DNA from: Mixophyes australis
Lineage: Eukaryota; Chordata; Amphibia; Anura; Limnodynastidae
Assembly: GCA_036250195.1 (NCBI GenBank)
Contig: JAVHZZ010000011.1
Location: 1,623,001 to 1,687,000, forward strand
Length of the DNA: 64,000 bases
Direction: 5' to 3'
Shown here: in pieces, positions 1-11,159 of the stretch
How the letters are laid out: every line of letters begins with the position of its first letter
How positions within the stretch are numbered: position 1 is the first letter of the stretch
The notes under the pieces: generated by a model
What the model was told of the DNA's origin: nothing
What the model saw: only the letters and a program-made list of their open reading frames with translations
Databases searched by the model: none
Made by a program: the position numbers and the translations under genes

Positions 1-1212
1 TCCTGGCGCTGCCTCATACAACCCCCACAGCTGCCTCCCCCATGTGTAGGGATCATGGCGCTCCCTCATACCCCTCACCCCTGCCACAGCTGCCTCCACA
101 TGTGTAGGGATCATGGCGCTCCCTCATACCCCTCACCCCCCCACCACAGCTGCCTCCCCATGTGTAGGGATCATGGCGCTCCCTCATACCCCTCACCCCT
201 GCCACAGCTGCCTCCCCGTGTATAGGGATCATTGTGCTCCCTCATAGCCATCACCCCCCCACCACAGCTGCCTCCTCATGTGTAGGGATCATTGTGCTCC
301 CTCATACCTCTCACCCCCCCACCACAGCTGCCTCCCCATGTGTAGGGATCATGGCGCTCCCTCATACCCCTCACCCCTGCCACAGCTGCCTCCCCATGTG
401 TAGGGATCATGGCGCTCCCTCATACCCCTCACCCCCCCCACCACAGCTGCCTCCCCATGTGTAGGGATCATGGCGCTCCCTCATACCCCTCACCCCCCCA
501 CCACAGCTGCCTCCTCATGTGTAGGGATCATTGTGCTCCCTCATACCCCTCACCCCTGCCACAGCTGCCTCCCCGTGTGTAGGGATCATTGTGCTCCCTC
601 ATAGCCATCACCCCCCCACCACAGCTGCCTCCTCATGTGTAGGGATCATTGTGCTCCCTCATACCCCTCACCCCCCCACCACAGCTGCCTCCCCATGTGT
701 AGGGATCATGGTGCTCCCTCATACCCCTCACCCCTGCCACAGCTGCCTCCCCATGTGTAGGGATCATTGTGCTCCCTCATACCCCTCACACCTGCCACAG
801 CTGCCTCCTCATGTGTAGGGATCATTATGCTCCCTCATACCCCTCACCCCCCCACCACAGCTGCCTCCTCATGTGTAGGGAGCATTGTGCTCCCTCATAG
901 CCATCACCCCCCCCACCACAGCTGCCTCCCCAAGTGTAGGGATCATGGCGCTCCCTCATACCCCTCACCCCCCCACCACAGCTGCCTCCCCATGTGTAGG
1001 GATCATTGTGCTCCCTCATACCCCTCACCCCTGCCACAGCTGCCTCCCCATGTGGAGGGATCATTGTGCTCCCTCATACCCCTCACCCCTGCCACAGCTG
1101 CCTCTCCATGTGTAGGGATCATTGTGCTCCTTCATACCCCTCACCCCTGCCACAGCTGCCTCCCCGTGTGTAGGGATCATTGTGCTCCCTCATACCAGTC
1201 AACCCCCTGTGC
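1..1212. repeat. 58-61 bp minisatellite, C-rich, about 20 copies
   Basis: Tandem units share the core CCACAGCTGCCTCCCCATGT followed by GTAGGGATCAT. Two length classes alternate: one has CCCCTGCCACAG and the other CCCCCCCACCACAG. Sub-variants (ATGGCGCTCC, ATTGTGCTCC, TCATAGCCATC) recur in blocks, which points to expansion by unequal exchange. The array begins before the window, so its full length is unknown. Open frames on both strands are by-products of stop-poor repeats. Each unit has a CAGCTG E-box core, with no evidence that it is used. Confidence 0.97.
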
Positions 1213-1463
1213 CAAGGCTGCCTCAGAGGACACAGAGCTGCTACCAGCCTCTTGGTAGAAGGGTCACTGCTGGGTTCTATAAGTTGGCATTTTGCCTACT
1301 ATGATTTGGGCAACAAAAACATCTTTTTACGCTAAACTCTGAGCTCTTGTATCTTATATTTACTGGCTTTTTAATAAAATGCATGAACACTGCATAAAGG
1401 CTTACTAACCTGCTCCCCCGGAATGTCTGGAGGGCTCCCAAATTCAGGGGTAGTACCCCTCCC
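1213..1463. other. no gene seen
   Basis: This is the transition from the minisatellite to the MITE at 1464. There is no supported open frame, RNA gene or repeat. Confidence 0.5.
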
Positions 1464-1630
1464 GGGGGTAAATGTATTATTTTATGATTTTGGAATGTCG
1501 CCGCTATTAAGCGAGTTTGCAGAGACAATTTAAAGCGATAATGTTTTGCCTTTTGCCACTTTCAATTTTCACTGTAAATTCGCCGAATAGCGGGGACTTT
1601 AAAAAAATCGCAAATTAATACATTTACCTC
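1464..1630. mobile_element. small MITE, family B, copy 1
   Basis: The element starts with GGGGGTAAATGTATTA and ends with TTAATACATTTACC, an imperfect terminal inverted repeat. It is about 167 bp, too short to code for a transposase. A related left half lies at 42976 and shares the internal words GTTTGCAG/CTTTGCAG and AATTTAAAG. No clear target duplication is visible, so the superfamily is unassigned. Confidence 0.6.
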
Positions 1631-2769
1631 TGGACTCCAGGTGGAAAAGGCCCCCCTACAGCATCCTGCCCTTCATAGTGAGGTGGGGGAGGGGGAGGCC
1701 TCAATGACGTGATTGGTGGCAAATTGCATCATTTTAGCCCTGTCCCTGAGGCAAGATGGCATCATCGTGGTGCTGTTCCACCACGTTGGCCGATAGGTGT
1801 CCTGTAGATGTGCCCATGTGTGGACCAGCTTTCAGTTCCACCTGGGCAAAACAAAAATTAAAACCTTCATAAAGAAAAAGCATTTCACATTTTTAAGTGG
1901 TGTTAAATCTGAGAGAACGACTCATAAATCATTTTCCAGGTTTACTAGGTTCTGATATAGTGAAAGGACAAGAATGAAGGGTGATTTCTGGGCGTGCTGC
2001 TCCTTTAAGTTGACTGAGCGCAGCTCTATGAAATATGAACTATAAGAAGGCTTCAAAAGCCGACAATAGAAACGTGATCCTCTTAAAGCAAATTAAACTA
2101 CAAGACAGTAATTTGTAAAGCCGGATACATCCTGCCCTGGGATCACTGCACTTCATTTGTCCAATAATGTTCTCCTGGATGATTACTCTGCAATATCTGC
2201 CGGCTGCGGTTTCTGTAGCAAAGTTACCAACAACTGAATGCAGCGATGATGGAGCTTTATTACATCCACAGCGCAGCACAAATATGTTACCTCTATATCT
2301 ATACAGGTGCAGACCTTCTGCTGACAGTATGAATCAGAATGGCAGAGTATCCCAACAGCAGCACCAATATAATATGGATAGGACGCTCACATCTGCAAAT
2401 CTCCCACATCCATTCATTGTGAAGTGCGCTGAATGGGGGCCTCAATGACGCGATTCTCTGGGAAATTATGCAATTTTCAGCGTTCCGCCACCCTCCCTAC
2501 TTGCAATTCACCTCCCCTCCAGAATATAAAGTAGACAAGTATGTCAGTTCTGAGGAGTCGCATTCACAAATATATAACAACTGTCTATGAACATAATCAG
2601 TTACCAAGACATACACACAATGTCACCTTCTGTACCATGCTTCTTATATCTTCATATCTTCTTGGAATTCTTTTTAAAGGGAGACTAAACCCAAAATGTC
2701 AGTCACTCCAGTGTACAAAGACCTCACATCTGTACTAATAGGATTATATCTCAGGGGAGAAGGTAAACC
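1631..2769. other. no gene; two related repeat fragments
   Basis: No coding region is supported. Two stretches resemble each other: about 1697-1745 (CCTCAATGACGTGATT) and about 2436-2490 (CCTCAATGACGCGATT), each followed by a similar AATT-rich word. They are probably fragments of one old interspersed repeat. The rest looks single copy within this window. Confidence 0.5.
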
Positions 2770-2880
2770 CATAGATTGTCAGCTTGTGGGCCAGGCACTC
2801 CTACCTCTCTGTGTTTACTCCCAGTAGTAAATCGCTAAGGAATTCGCTGACACTATATAAATGAATGATGAGGATGATCA
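2770..2880 (+). mobile_element. decayed SINE/L2-type 3' tail
   Basis: The order AGATTGTCAGCTTGTGGGCC, then GGAATTCGCTGACACTATAT, then AAATGAATGATGAGGATGAT matches the shared tail of tRNA-SINE/L2 elements seen more cleanly at 37728-37837. Only the 3' part survives and it is diverged. Confidence 0.55.
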
Positions 2881-3462
2881 CACATTATAAACTGGAGGAG
2901 CGGACCGGTGTTTATCTTCAGATAACTCTGCATATTTGGTATAGGGTCATTGTAGCAGCTTCATAAATGTAATGATCACATTACATCCCAGAGACCAAAG
3001 GAGAAATTCTGTATGGAGTGATGACAACAGTGATATTATTGTTATCACTTGTGATACAATCACCTGAAACACAGTTATTACCTGAAATGATCTTCTCCCC
3101 TCTAGTATTACAGGATAGGAGAGCACAGAATGGAGTGTCCTTCTTTCGCAGGTTATTACCCACGTATCTATCATGGTCTCTCACACTGTAAGGCAGGATA
3201 CTCTGATATCTATAAGATTTCTCCGTCTATGGAGTCAGGCAGGATTACACAACCTGCGGTCTCTGCATTAATGGAAGTCAGCCCAGAACTGGAGCGAAGG
3301 GGTTAAGCAGACGAATCTGATCCAGCCTCTCTAAGAGAAGCAGAGTTAGAATCTCTTATAACGTGTAACCCCGCCAGGATGTTAATTAAAAGCTGGGATA
3401 TGCGGCTATGCAGCCTACAAGGGGGGAGTGAGGGATTAGCGCCCGTCTGCTCTTTCAGCCAA
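2881..3462. other. no gene seen
   Basis: AT-rich sequence with short open frames only. I recognise no repeat or RNA. Confidence 0.5.
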
Positions 3463-3651
3463 TTACAGATAAGGAGAAGATGACATTTTGGACTTTATAT
3501 AACCTTCCGTAAACCTCCAGCATTGCTCTGGGTCAGGGCGCTCTTTGATTTGGGATATTTTACACCATGCTTCTGCCAGGATGGAGCTTAGCTCCCCAAA
3601 CTCATGGCAGTACGTCACCACGATTAGTAGCATGAAATCCCCCCATGCCAT
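3463..3651 (-). pseudogene. possible Tc1/mariner transposase C-terminal relic
   Basis: On the minus strand a 62-residue open frame reads GELSSILAEAWCKIS. This resembles the Tc1 C-terminal pattern (L-x-x-L-x-x-x-x-x-x-E-W-x-x-I). A second frame nearby reads GGLRKVI, similar to the usual RRLxxVI. The match is short and needs a frame change, so it is weak; a chance open frame is a real alternative. Confidence 0.25.
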
Positions 3652-3945
3652 CTACGGAGATACAAGATTAGGGGAATAAAATACAGGATAAACGTATACA
3701 AATAGAATATAAATATCACAAAAGTGCATATAAAATAATTAGTTATTAACCATGATGTGGCGTATTGGAGGCAGTGCTGTGGGTCCAATCTGCAGCTGTA
3801 CCTCAGACATCAGAGAGGAGTTGGGGGTCCATTGTTCATACTGTATAGACTGCAGGGCCACCTTAACTACTTTATGGGCCCCCGGCCAATGCAGTGTAAC
3901 GGGCCCCTAAAAAATAAAAAAAAAATATATATAAAAAAAAACCGT

Positions 3946-3971
3946 TATATATATATATATATATATATATA
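3946..3971. repeat. (TA)n microsatellite
   Basis: About 13 TA units after an A-rich stretch, inside the hAT-type element. Confidence 0.95.
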
Positions 3972-3989
3972 AACGTTTTTTTTACATAT

Positions 3990-4198
3990 CTAATATATAA
4001 ATGCTTAGTGGCGTCTGTGTGTGTGGGAAAAAAAAACAAGTTGCAGCGCCACCTGCTGGGCAGAGTTATACACTGACCTACTAAATTCTTAGTGTGTGTG
4101 GGAAAAAAAAATTCAAAAAGGGCTGAAATTTGGTAGGGCTCAAACTCATTTTCATGAGGTAATTTTACCTCATGAACACACATGTGTAGAGGCGTGCG

Positions 4199-4235
<37 letters not shown>

Positions 4236-4572
4236 CTATTTTCTCAGAAAGGGCTCATCCAATTGACCTGAAATTTGGTATACTGACATTATTTGACAAA
4301 AAAAATTAGAATAGTCAAGTCAGTTAACTTCCATCATTCCCCCTTCCCCCCGTGGGAGGGGTAGTAAAGGCTAAATTTACGAGTTGAGGGGTCAAACTCA
4401 TTTTCGTGAGGTAATTTTACCTCATGAACACACATTAAAAAGGCTGCTTACGTCGGGAACTAACGCTCTTCCCCTGAGGAGGCCTGGGCTAGGTCCAAAT
4501 GCATGACAAGAACCTTTTTAAGACCTTAAGTAGCTTGATTTGACTAGAATGCATGAGTATCATGCACGGGTT
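3990..4572. mobile_element. insertion within the hAT-type element, Helitron-like at best
   Basis: AT-rich sequence unlike its GC-rich host, between two TA runs. It contains a duplicated palindromic block (about 4139-4182 and 4391-4434): stem TTCATGAGGTAA / TTACCTCATGAA with a 2-nt loop. It ends with a small hairpin, ATGCATGAGTATCATGCAC, and then GGGTTAAC. The left AT-rich start and 3' hairpin recall Helitron ends, but no canonical CTRR end is visible. The class is inference. Confidence 0.35.
4202..4229. repeat. (TG)n microsatellite
   Basis: Uninterrupted run of about 14 GT units within the insertion. Confidence 0.95.

Positions 4573-4575
<3 letters not shown>

Positions 4576-4648
<73 letters not shown>
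4576..4648. repeat. (TA)n microsatellite
   Basis: Uninterrupted run of about 36 TA units at the right junction of the insertion in the hAT-type element. Confidence 0.97.
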
Positions 4649-4650
<2 letters not shown>

Positions 4651-5197
4651 CCCCCTTAACTTACCTTAAGTCCAATCCTCTTCTTTTTTCCGCGCCGCTG
4701 AGTCTCTTCTGCCCTCTTCCGTGCTGTGGTTGCAGTGACTGCGGGGCGTGACATCACGCCCAGCATTCACTGCGAGCACAGCACGGAAGAGGGGACCAGG
4801 GAGGGAGCCGGATCACCGCTGATGTGACCGCAAGGTAAGGATTCGGACGGGCCCCCCTTGCCTGCAGAGCTCCCGGGCACCTGCCCATCGTGCCCAATGG
4901 AAGAGACGGCCCTGATAGACTGTGGTCCTTATATACAGAGTACAATGCGCCAATGTGGTCAGACCACCCAGCATCAATGCAGGTATGGGTGAAAACTGGA
5001 ATGGATGCAACACCGGAATGATTTGGCTCCCTGCAGCGCCCTCTGCTGCTGTGTTTTCTATTCCTGTATAGTGCATGCTGTCCTGCCATACAGATATGTT
5101 CTGTCTGATATGTGGATCAACTTCTCCACACATATATATGTGTCTGAGCACCTCAGCCATCCAATCCGGGTGCCAGAGTGGATGATTGAGCTACTCA

Positions 5198-5825
5198 GGG
5201 GCATATTTAAGAAATAGTGATGGTGCACTATTGTGCACTTACCGTACAATCCAGGTCCCAGAGTGTGTCCCGCATATTTATGAAGGGGGCATCGCAGCAG
5301 ATATCGTGGATATCTGCTGCTTTGCATTCCGCTTCCTTTTTGGGAGCAGTCACCATTCTACAGTAAGGTGACTGCTCCCAACCGCAAAAAAAAATTTCCG
5401 GTAACTTGTCATGATAATATATGTCAGCTGAAGCTGGCGTACATTATCATAAATGAAAGTTTTCAGTGCCGACAGTGCCGAAGAGCAGAGCTGGACAGCG
5501 CATCTGTGGAGGGATCACACGATCCCTCCCTGTCACTTACCGCTCTCTCATTGCAGAGAAAGAGCGGAGAACTCTGTTCTTCGAACTGCACATGCGCAAT
5601 TGATGTATGAAGAGGAGCGAAGAGGACCTGGAGGAGATCCGGAGACAGCGCGTTCCGAAGAGGGGGGTAAGTATGATTTTTTTTAATCACAGAAACAGTA
5701 ATTTATCGGAACTGCTGTTTCTGTGATCTGTTTTTCATAAATTTGAGAAATAGTTCAATCCTTATCCATGCGATAAGGATTGAAAACTATTTTTCACTTT
5801 ATGGAAAGATTGATAAATGTGCCCC
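5198..5825 (+). mobile_element. family A hairpin-string MITE, copy A1
   Basis: The ends are GGGGCATATTTAAGAAAT and (read inward) GGGGCACATTTATCAATC, an imperfect TIR. Between them is a row of local hairpins: 5294-5320 (12-bp stem GCAGCAGATATC), 5342-5379 (13-bp stem GGGAGCAGTCACC), 5411-5450, 5508-5529 (GGAGGGATC), 5686-5727 (around ACAGAAACAG) and 5756-5782 (CAATCCTTATC). There is no transposase. The flanks (TCA and ATT) show no target duplication. This is the most complete reference copy in the window. Confidence 0.85.
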
Positions 5826-6031
5826 ATTGGTACTCAGAGTTAAAGTGCTCAGACCTAGGTTCTGGCAGCTACAATGACCCCCTCTCCCCTCTGTGCACTG
5901 CAGCTTGTTATTAGGGCTCTCCCTCCTCCCTGTGGCTACAAACCTAGAACATAGCAGAGTCCTGTGAAGTCTGTTTCACATCTGCTTATATTATATCCTC
6001 TCATTACTCTTATCATATTTTCTTTCACATT

Positions 6032-7450
6032 TTGGCCCCCATTTATTAATGACCGTATTCTAAACACAAACCATTATCACAAAGATTGTGAGTATTTATT
6101 AAACATCTTCAATAGGAATAGCAGTTATGAAATACTGCTGTACCAGCGAAGACCCCTCTCCTATGTCCTCTATGGTCACTATCACAAAGTGACCACCGGA
6201 GGGGGGAGCAGTAAGATGCAGTGAGGGGTCCGAAGATCCCTCTACCGCAATGCTCTTCCCATAGAAGCGGAGCTAAACAAATTACACATACGGTAATGTA
6301 CGCGTGCCCGAGCTGTATGTGCCTGTATGTGCCCGAGCTGTATGTGCCCGAGCTGTATGTGCCCGAGCTGTATGTGCCTGTATGTGCCCGAGCTGTATGT
6401 GCCTGTATGTGCCCGAGCTGTATGTGCCCGAGCTGTATGTGCCTGTATGTGCCCGAGCTGTATGTGCCCGAGCTGTGTGTGCCCGAGCTGTATGTGCCCG
6501 AGCTGTATGTGCCTGTATGTGCCCGAGCTGTATGTGCCCGAGCTGTATGTGCCCGAGCTGTATGTGCCTGTATGTGCCCTAGCTGTATGTGCCTGTATGT
6601 GCCCGAGCTGTATGTGCCTGTATGTGCCCGAGCTGTATGTGCCCGAGCTGTATGTGCCCGAGCTGTATGTGCCCGAGCTGTATGTGCCTGTATGTGCCCG
6701 AGCTGTATGTGCCCGAGCTGTATGTGCCCGAGCTGTATGTGCCTGTATGTGCCCGAGCTGTATGTGCCCGAGCTGTATGTGCCCGAGCTGTATGTGCCCG
6801 AGCTGTATGTGCCTGTATGTGCCCGAGCTGTATATGCCCGAGCTGTATGTGCCCGAGCTGTATGTGCCTGTATGTGCCCGAGCTGTATGTGCCCGAGCTG
6901 TATGTGCCTGTATGTGCCCGAGCTGTATGTGCCCGAGCTGTATGTGCCCGAGCTGTATGTGCCCGAGCTGTATGTGCCCGAGCTGTATGTGCCTGTATGT
7001 GCCCGAGCTGTATGTGCCTGTATGTGCCCGAGCTGTATGTGCCCGAGCTGTATGTGCCCGAGCTGTATGTGCCTGTATGTGCCCGAGCTGCATGTGCCCG
7101 AGCTGCATGTGCCCGTGCTGCATGTGCCCGAGCTGCATGTGCCCGAGCTGCATGTGCCCGAGCTGCATGTGCCCGAGCTGCATGTGCCCGAGCTGCATGT
7201 GCCCGTGCTGCATGTGCCCGTGCTGCATGTGCCCGAGCTGCATGTGCCCGAGCTGTATGTGCCCGTATGTGCCTGTATGTGCCCGAGCTGTATGTGCCCG
7301 AGCTGTATGTGTCTGATCTGCGCACATTACCATGTGTGTAGATGCTGGGATGCACTGTTCATAAATTTGAATAGTTAGATTTGTGGTGAATCCCTGAAAA
7401 CTGCCGTTATTTAGAACTTAGATAAAAACAATGATTAATAAATAGACCCT
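6032..7450. mobile_element. MITE (family C) with an expanded minisatellite core
   Basis: The left end CCCATTTATTAATGACCG and the right end, read inward, GGGTCTATTTATTAATCATT form an imperfect TIR. Just inside, ACACATACGGTAATGTACGC (about 6284) is mirrored by GCGCACATTACCATGTGTGT (about 7319). The ends therefore form a large inverted repeat with the tandem array in its loop. A hairpin GGTCACT...AGTGACC lies at about 6174. No target duplication is certain (TTT and TTA flank the ends). Confidence 0.5.
6299..7316. repeat. 15-bp/10-bp mixed minisatellite
   Basis: The array mixes a 15-mer TGTATGTGCCCGAGC and a 10-mer TGTATGTGCC in irregular order. Around 7081-7250 a block carries TGCATG in place of TGTATG. 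No unit contains a stop in any frame on either strand, so long frames (up to 385 residues of Cys/Met/Pro repeats) are open everywhere. They are artefacts of the repeat, not genes. Confidence 0.97.
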
Positions 7451-7451
7451 T

Positions 7452-10400
7452 AGTGAGAATTGCTTCGCTCCCTTCGAGCCAGCAGGAACACCCTACGTTC
7501 CCCCTCCATCCCTACATATCTGCTGCTGTGGATTCCCATGTACCTGACGGAAGCCTTGGGGCTGCACATATTTCGGGGTACAGCGTCAGTGTGATTCTGC
7601 TGTTTGTGCTATTTAAATTACCTTTGTTTAATTATGGCTTATGTGCTTCATTTGCATATATGACGCTTTTACAACTAGTTGGCTAGATACACCCTCTTCC
7701 AATTACCATTATTGCTTAGTCAAAGTTTACAGACATTGTGGCTGCTTGTTCACATTTTGCAACAGATGTAAAGAAAAATTTCCCTATTACCTGCAGCCCT
7801 TTTATTAGGGCAGCTCCCAGGTGGTGTTTTCTTCTGTATTGAATATTGAACCTATTTAAAACTTTTCCCAATGATTTCAATACGATAATGCAGACAAGAT
7901 TTTTGCTGTATATAAAGTCTGCACTGTTGGAAGTATCTCCTGTGCGACGTGGTCACCAGCAATCCAAACGCATTCCTTTAAATCAGTTTTTTGGGGTATA
8001 CAACGTCATATGTTGGCTCTCATCCAATTTCTGGTTGCACAAAACACACGTCTTACAAAATGCACTGAAAAGTATCATTTAAGTGAGACAAATACTCCTA
8101 GAACACACATTAATAAAACATGACACCAAGGAATGAAATGCATTACAGGGCTTGTGTTCACCTACTGCACAAATCCCAATTTATACAGAGGATTCTGGGT
8201 GTCCGGAGCCAAAATCTATAAATCAGTTATTAAAAAGGTTTATAAATCCGTCATTTCTTGTGTTACCAACAATTTAAACAATTCCAGGGACAACATTACG
8301 GCGGATATAGTCTTACGGGACCTTGGGAGTACTACAACACCCATCATGTCATGTTTACTGAATCTGGCAAGAAGAACATGTTTACTAACTATCAATGTAT
8401 AATCCCAGATAATAACAGACAGTAAGAACTTCCTCTATTATGCAGAGACTGGGGGTTTAGTGTGAAGCTGTTTGTAGTTGGCAGCTATGTTCTCCCAGCC
8501 TAATTGTCTGTCTGCACCACAGACCGGTTCGGATGCCCCAGTCACTCACAGACGCCCCTATTCCAGTAAAAGGAGAATGAGTAGAGGACGTTCATCATAG
8601 GCAGCAAAGCCGCCTTTTATCCTAACACCTAGTAAAGTTATATTGTTCTGCCAATGCCGGCGGTGATCTATAGACTCCACAACCGTGATCCTGTAACATG
8701 ACCAAGTCACCTGCTCCAGCGCTCACTCCTGACCGCGTCTGCTCCCCGTTTTATTTCATGTTCAGATCTTCTCCTCGCACACGGATGAATGTGATCATTA
8801 GCTTCCAGTCTAGTAGTGTCAGATAGAACAGAACTCCGGCACAGTACAACTGACGTAACGCTGAAAAGTGTCATCTCCCTAAATACGAGTCTCCATCCTT
8901 CACAGGAGGAACAGTGCTCCTGTCATCCAGTTACAGCGATATCTTCAGGACCTGTCATGCTTGGTCCGGATCATACCGATATTGTAGTTTAAACTCATTC
9001 ATCTGTTTCTCTTGAAGTCTTGGGGAAGTCTCTAAGGGAGAAATATCTCTTACACATCCCAGATGATATTCTAATAGTGGTGCAGCAAAAAAAAGAAAAA
9101 AAAAGAGACTGTAAGCTCTTTAGGTTAGAAACACTTTTCCAGCATTTATATAGATTTCCACGCCAGGACTAGTCAGTCAGTTTAGTTAGAAGTTTAACCC
9201 TTTATATATGGTTTAATGGCAGTGCAGTAAATAGATTTATTTTCAGTTATTCCCAATCATTTCCTCACACCTGTAGTTAGGAAGAAATGGTCTTCTACTT
9301 ACCATCAACCTAGACTGTCTGGATACTGTCTACATTATCCACAGAAACATTCTCATGGCTGATACACAATTAGGCAGAGCACTTAATGTCCCTCTGTGAT
9401 GGTCAAGGAATTGGCTGTATCCCCATCGGTATTGGCACAGGTGACACAATGGTAGTTTGTCTACACCAAGCAACGCTCAATAATTGTCACTGTCCTGCAC
9501 TGTAATAATAAGGCAGAGTAACACAGAAACCATATACCAGACAGTAGCACTATAAAGAGGGGAAGACATTAAACAACAGGACAGGACAGTATATAAATGC
9601 CATTGACTAAAGTAACTGGCTGAGATCTATCTGGCAGAGCAATTGTTTTTAATCCAATTACTTGCAGAGGGTAGAACATTGGCTGTGCCCACTAAACAAA
9701 CAACTGACCCATAACATCTTAATGGCATTATACACCCTTCCAGTACAGTAAGTCTGCCCCCTGCTGGTGACCTTTCAGCCAATGACAGCTTTCTGGCAGG
9801 GCTGAATGTTCAGTAGGGTGGGGGCTGCACTCTGCACTTTAACACACAGTAATACATATTGATCTGTGGTGCAGAGAGCCCAGACTCAGCGATCTTCCCT
9901 GCCTGCACTGCCAGGGCTCTCCCACGGGAGATGCAGAGGCCTCCACGCCTGGCCCCGCAGAATGAAGAGATTGCCTACTAATTTGCAGATGGATTTAACA
10001 TTAACCTCCATCACAGATTAAGGCTCTAACCTGCAGCACTTGGCCAATTGAAACTGTTAGCTAATCGAATGGCCGTCTTTCAGAAGGAGCATCGTACACT
10101 GTGTTTATTTCTACAATAGGAGCCTCCGCAGTGATATAAACAGACATTACATTCAATAAATTACAGTACAGTAGAAAGACACAAACACCCAACATCAATG
10201 GAACAGATCCTGGGAAAAGCTGCAAGGCAAAATCTGTAAGATTAAACCGGTGTCAGAAAGACATATCCATCCAGTGTCTCCTGACATCACTTTATGATAC
10301 ATACATCTCTGCGTGTGTCAACAGGAGAACATAACGGAAACAGATCAACACCACAAGTTGTGCCTTTAACTCAAATTACAGTATTTCCACCCCTTAGTCA

Positions 10401-11159
10401 AACTTATTTAAATGTTAAAAAATGTTTTTGTTTTCTAATATTCCTTCTCTGGGAAACAACCAGAACCTGCTAATTAAAATCAGTTGTTTTATAGCTAGAA
10501 ATCAAACTTGTGTTCCAGCAATGTAAAAATCCCAGCCTCTGTCAGGAGGTAGAAGTTACATTAAGACTTCTGGTACAGAACCAGAACCGATATTATTCAA
10601 TGTCAGCCGGTAGAAATATTGTCAGATTTCCAGGAAAACAAACCAAAAAGCCAAAATTCCCAGAATGCTAGGTGAAGCCCACAGGGCCAAGGGGCAGATG
10701 TATCAGAACGCCCCTGATAGAGGCGATAACATTTTCATGTTCTCAGATACTGCCCCAGCGATACGGACCGGGAGCGGAGTCAACGTTCGGCTTTCGCCAA
10801 GTTGTGACCGAGCTGGATCACTCGTACACAATGGAACAGAAGTCCAGTTACCACCATGATACCAGAGATATTCGATCTACTTTTGTTATTTTCTGGGGCC
10901 AGACAAGATCCCTACTCATTTTATATCTTACAGACTGAAAAAGCAACAATAAATTATTTTTGGAAGCTTCTCTGCACCGTCCTGAGATGGCGTTAACAGA
11001 ACTGGTATCACAGCGTTACAAGCACCACTACACACACGGATGCCTTCACCGGCGGTAACTCCTTAGGGCAAAGAAAAGCCCCGTTGTCAGCAAAAACGTC
11101 AATAGGACTTTTCAACCAATGATAAAATAGAAACTATAGTTCTCAAATAATCACTTCCC
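7452..11159. other. long single-copy-looking stretch, no gene
   Basis: About 3.7 kb without a recognised repeat. Short open frames only. AT-rich patches with homeodomain-like TAATT words and an octamer-like TTTGCATA (about 7650) occur near 7600-7720. Another such patch is at about 9975-10080 (CCAATTG, GCTAATCG). ATTCCCAGAATGC at about 10657 resembles part of the ZNF143/THAP11 motif. Function is unknown. Confidence 0.5.

Larger units (their letters stand above)
3853..4914. mobile_element. non-autonomous hAT-type element with 8-bp target duplication
   Basis: The element begins CAGGGCCACCTTAAC and ends ACGGCCCTG, so both ends read CAGGGCC inward. It is flanked on both sides by the identical 8-mer ATAGACTG (3845-3852 and 4915-4922). 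Short TIRs beginning CAGGG with 8-bp duplications are the known signature of hAT transposition. The element is 1,062 bp and has no transposase frame. Its middle holds two (TA)n runs and an apparent insertion (about 3990-4572). Outside that insertion it is GC-rich with repeated GGGCCC words. Confidence 0.88.

Noticed and set aside
1..1212. Regular repeats spaced by variable sequence, reminiscent of a CRISPR array
   Set aside because: The whole unit is repeated, with no unique spacers. The context is vertebrate DNA and there are no cas genes. The same holds for the other arrays.
6221..7378. 385-residue open frame of Cys-Met-Pro-Ser repeats, with similar frames on both strands
   Set aside because: The 15/10-bp array has no stop codon in any frame; frames overlap on both strands and the start lies in the MITE flank. 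No protein feature is recognisable.
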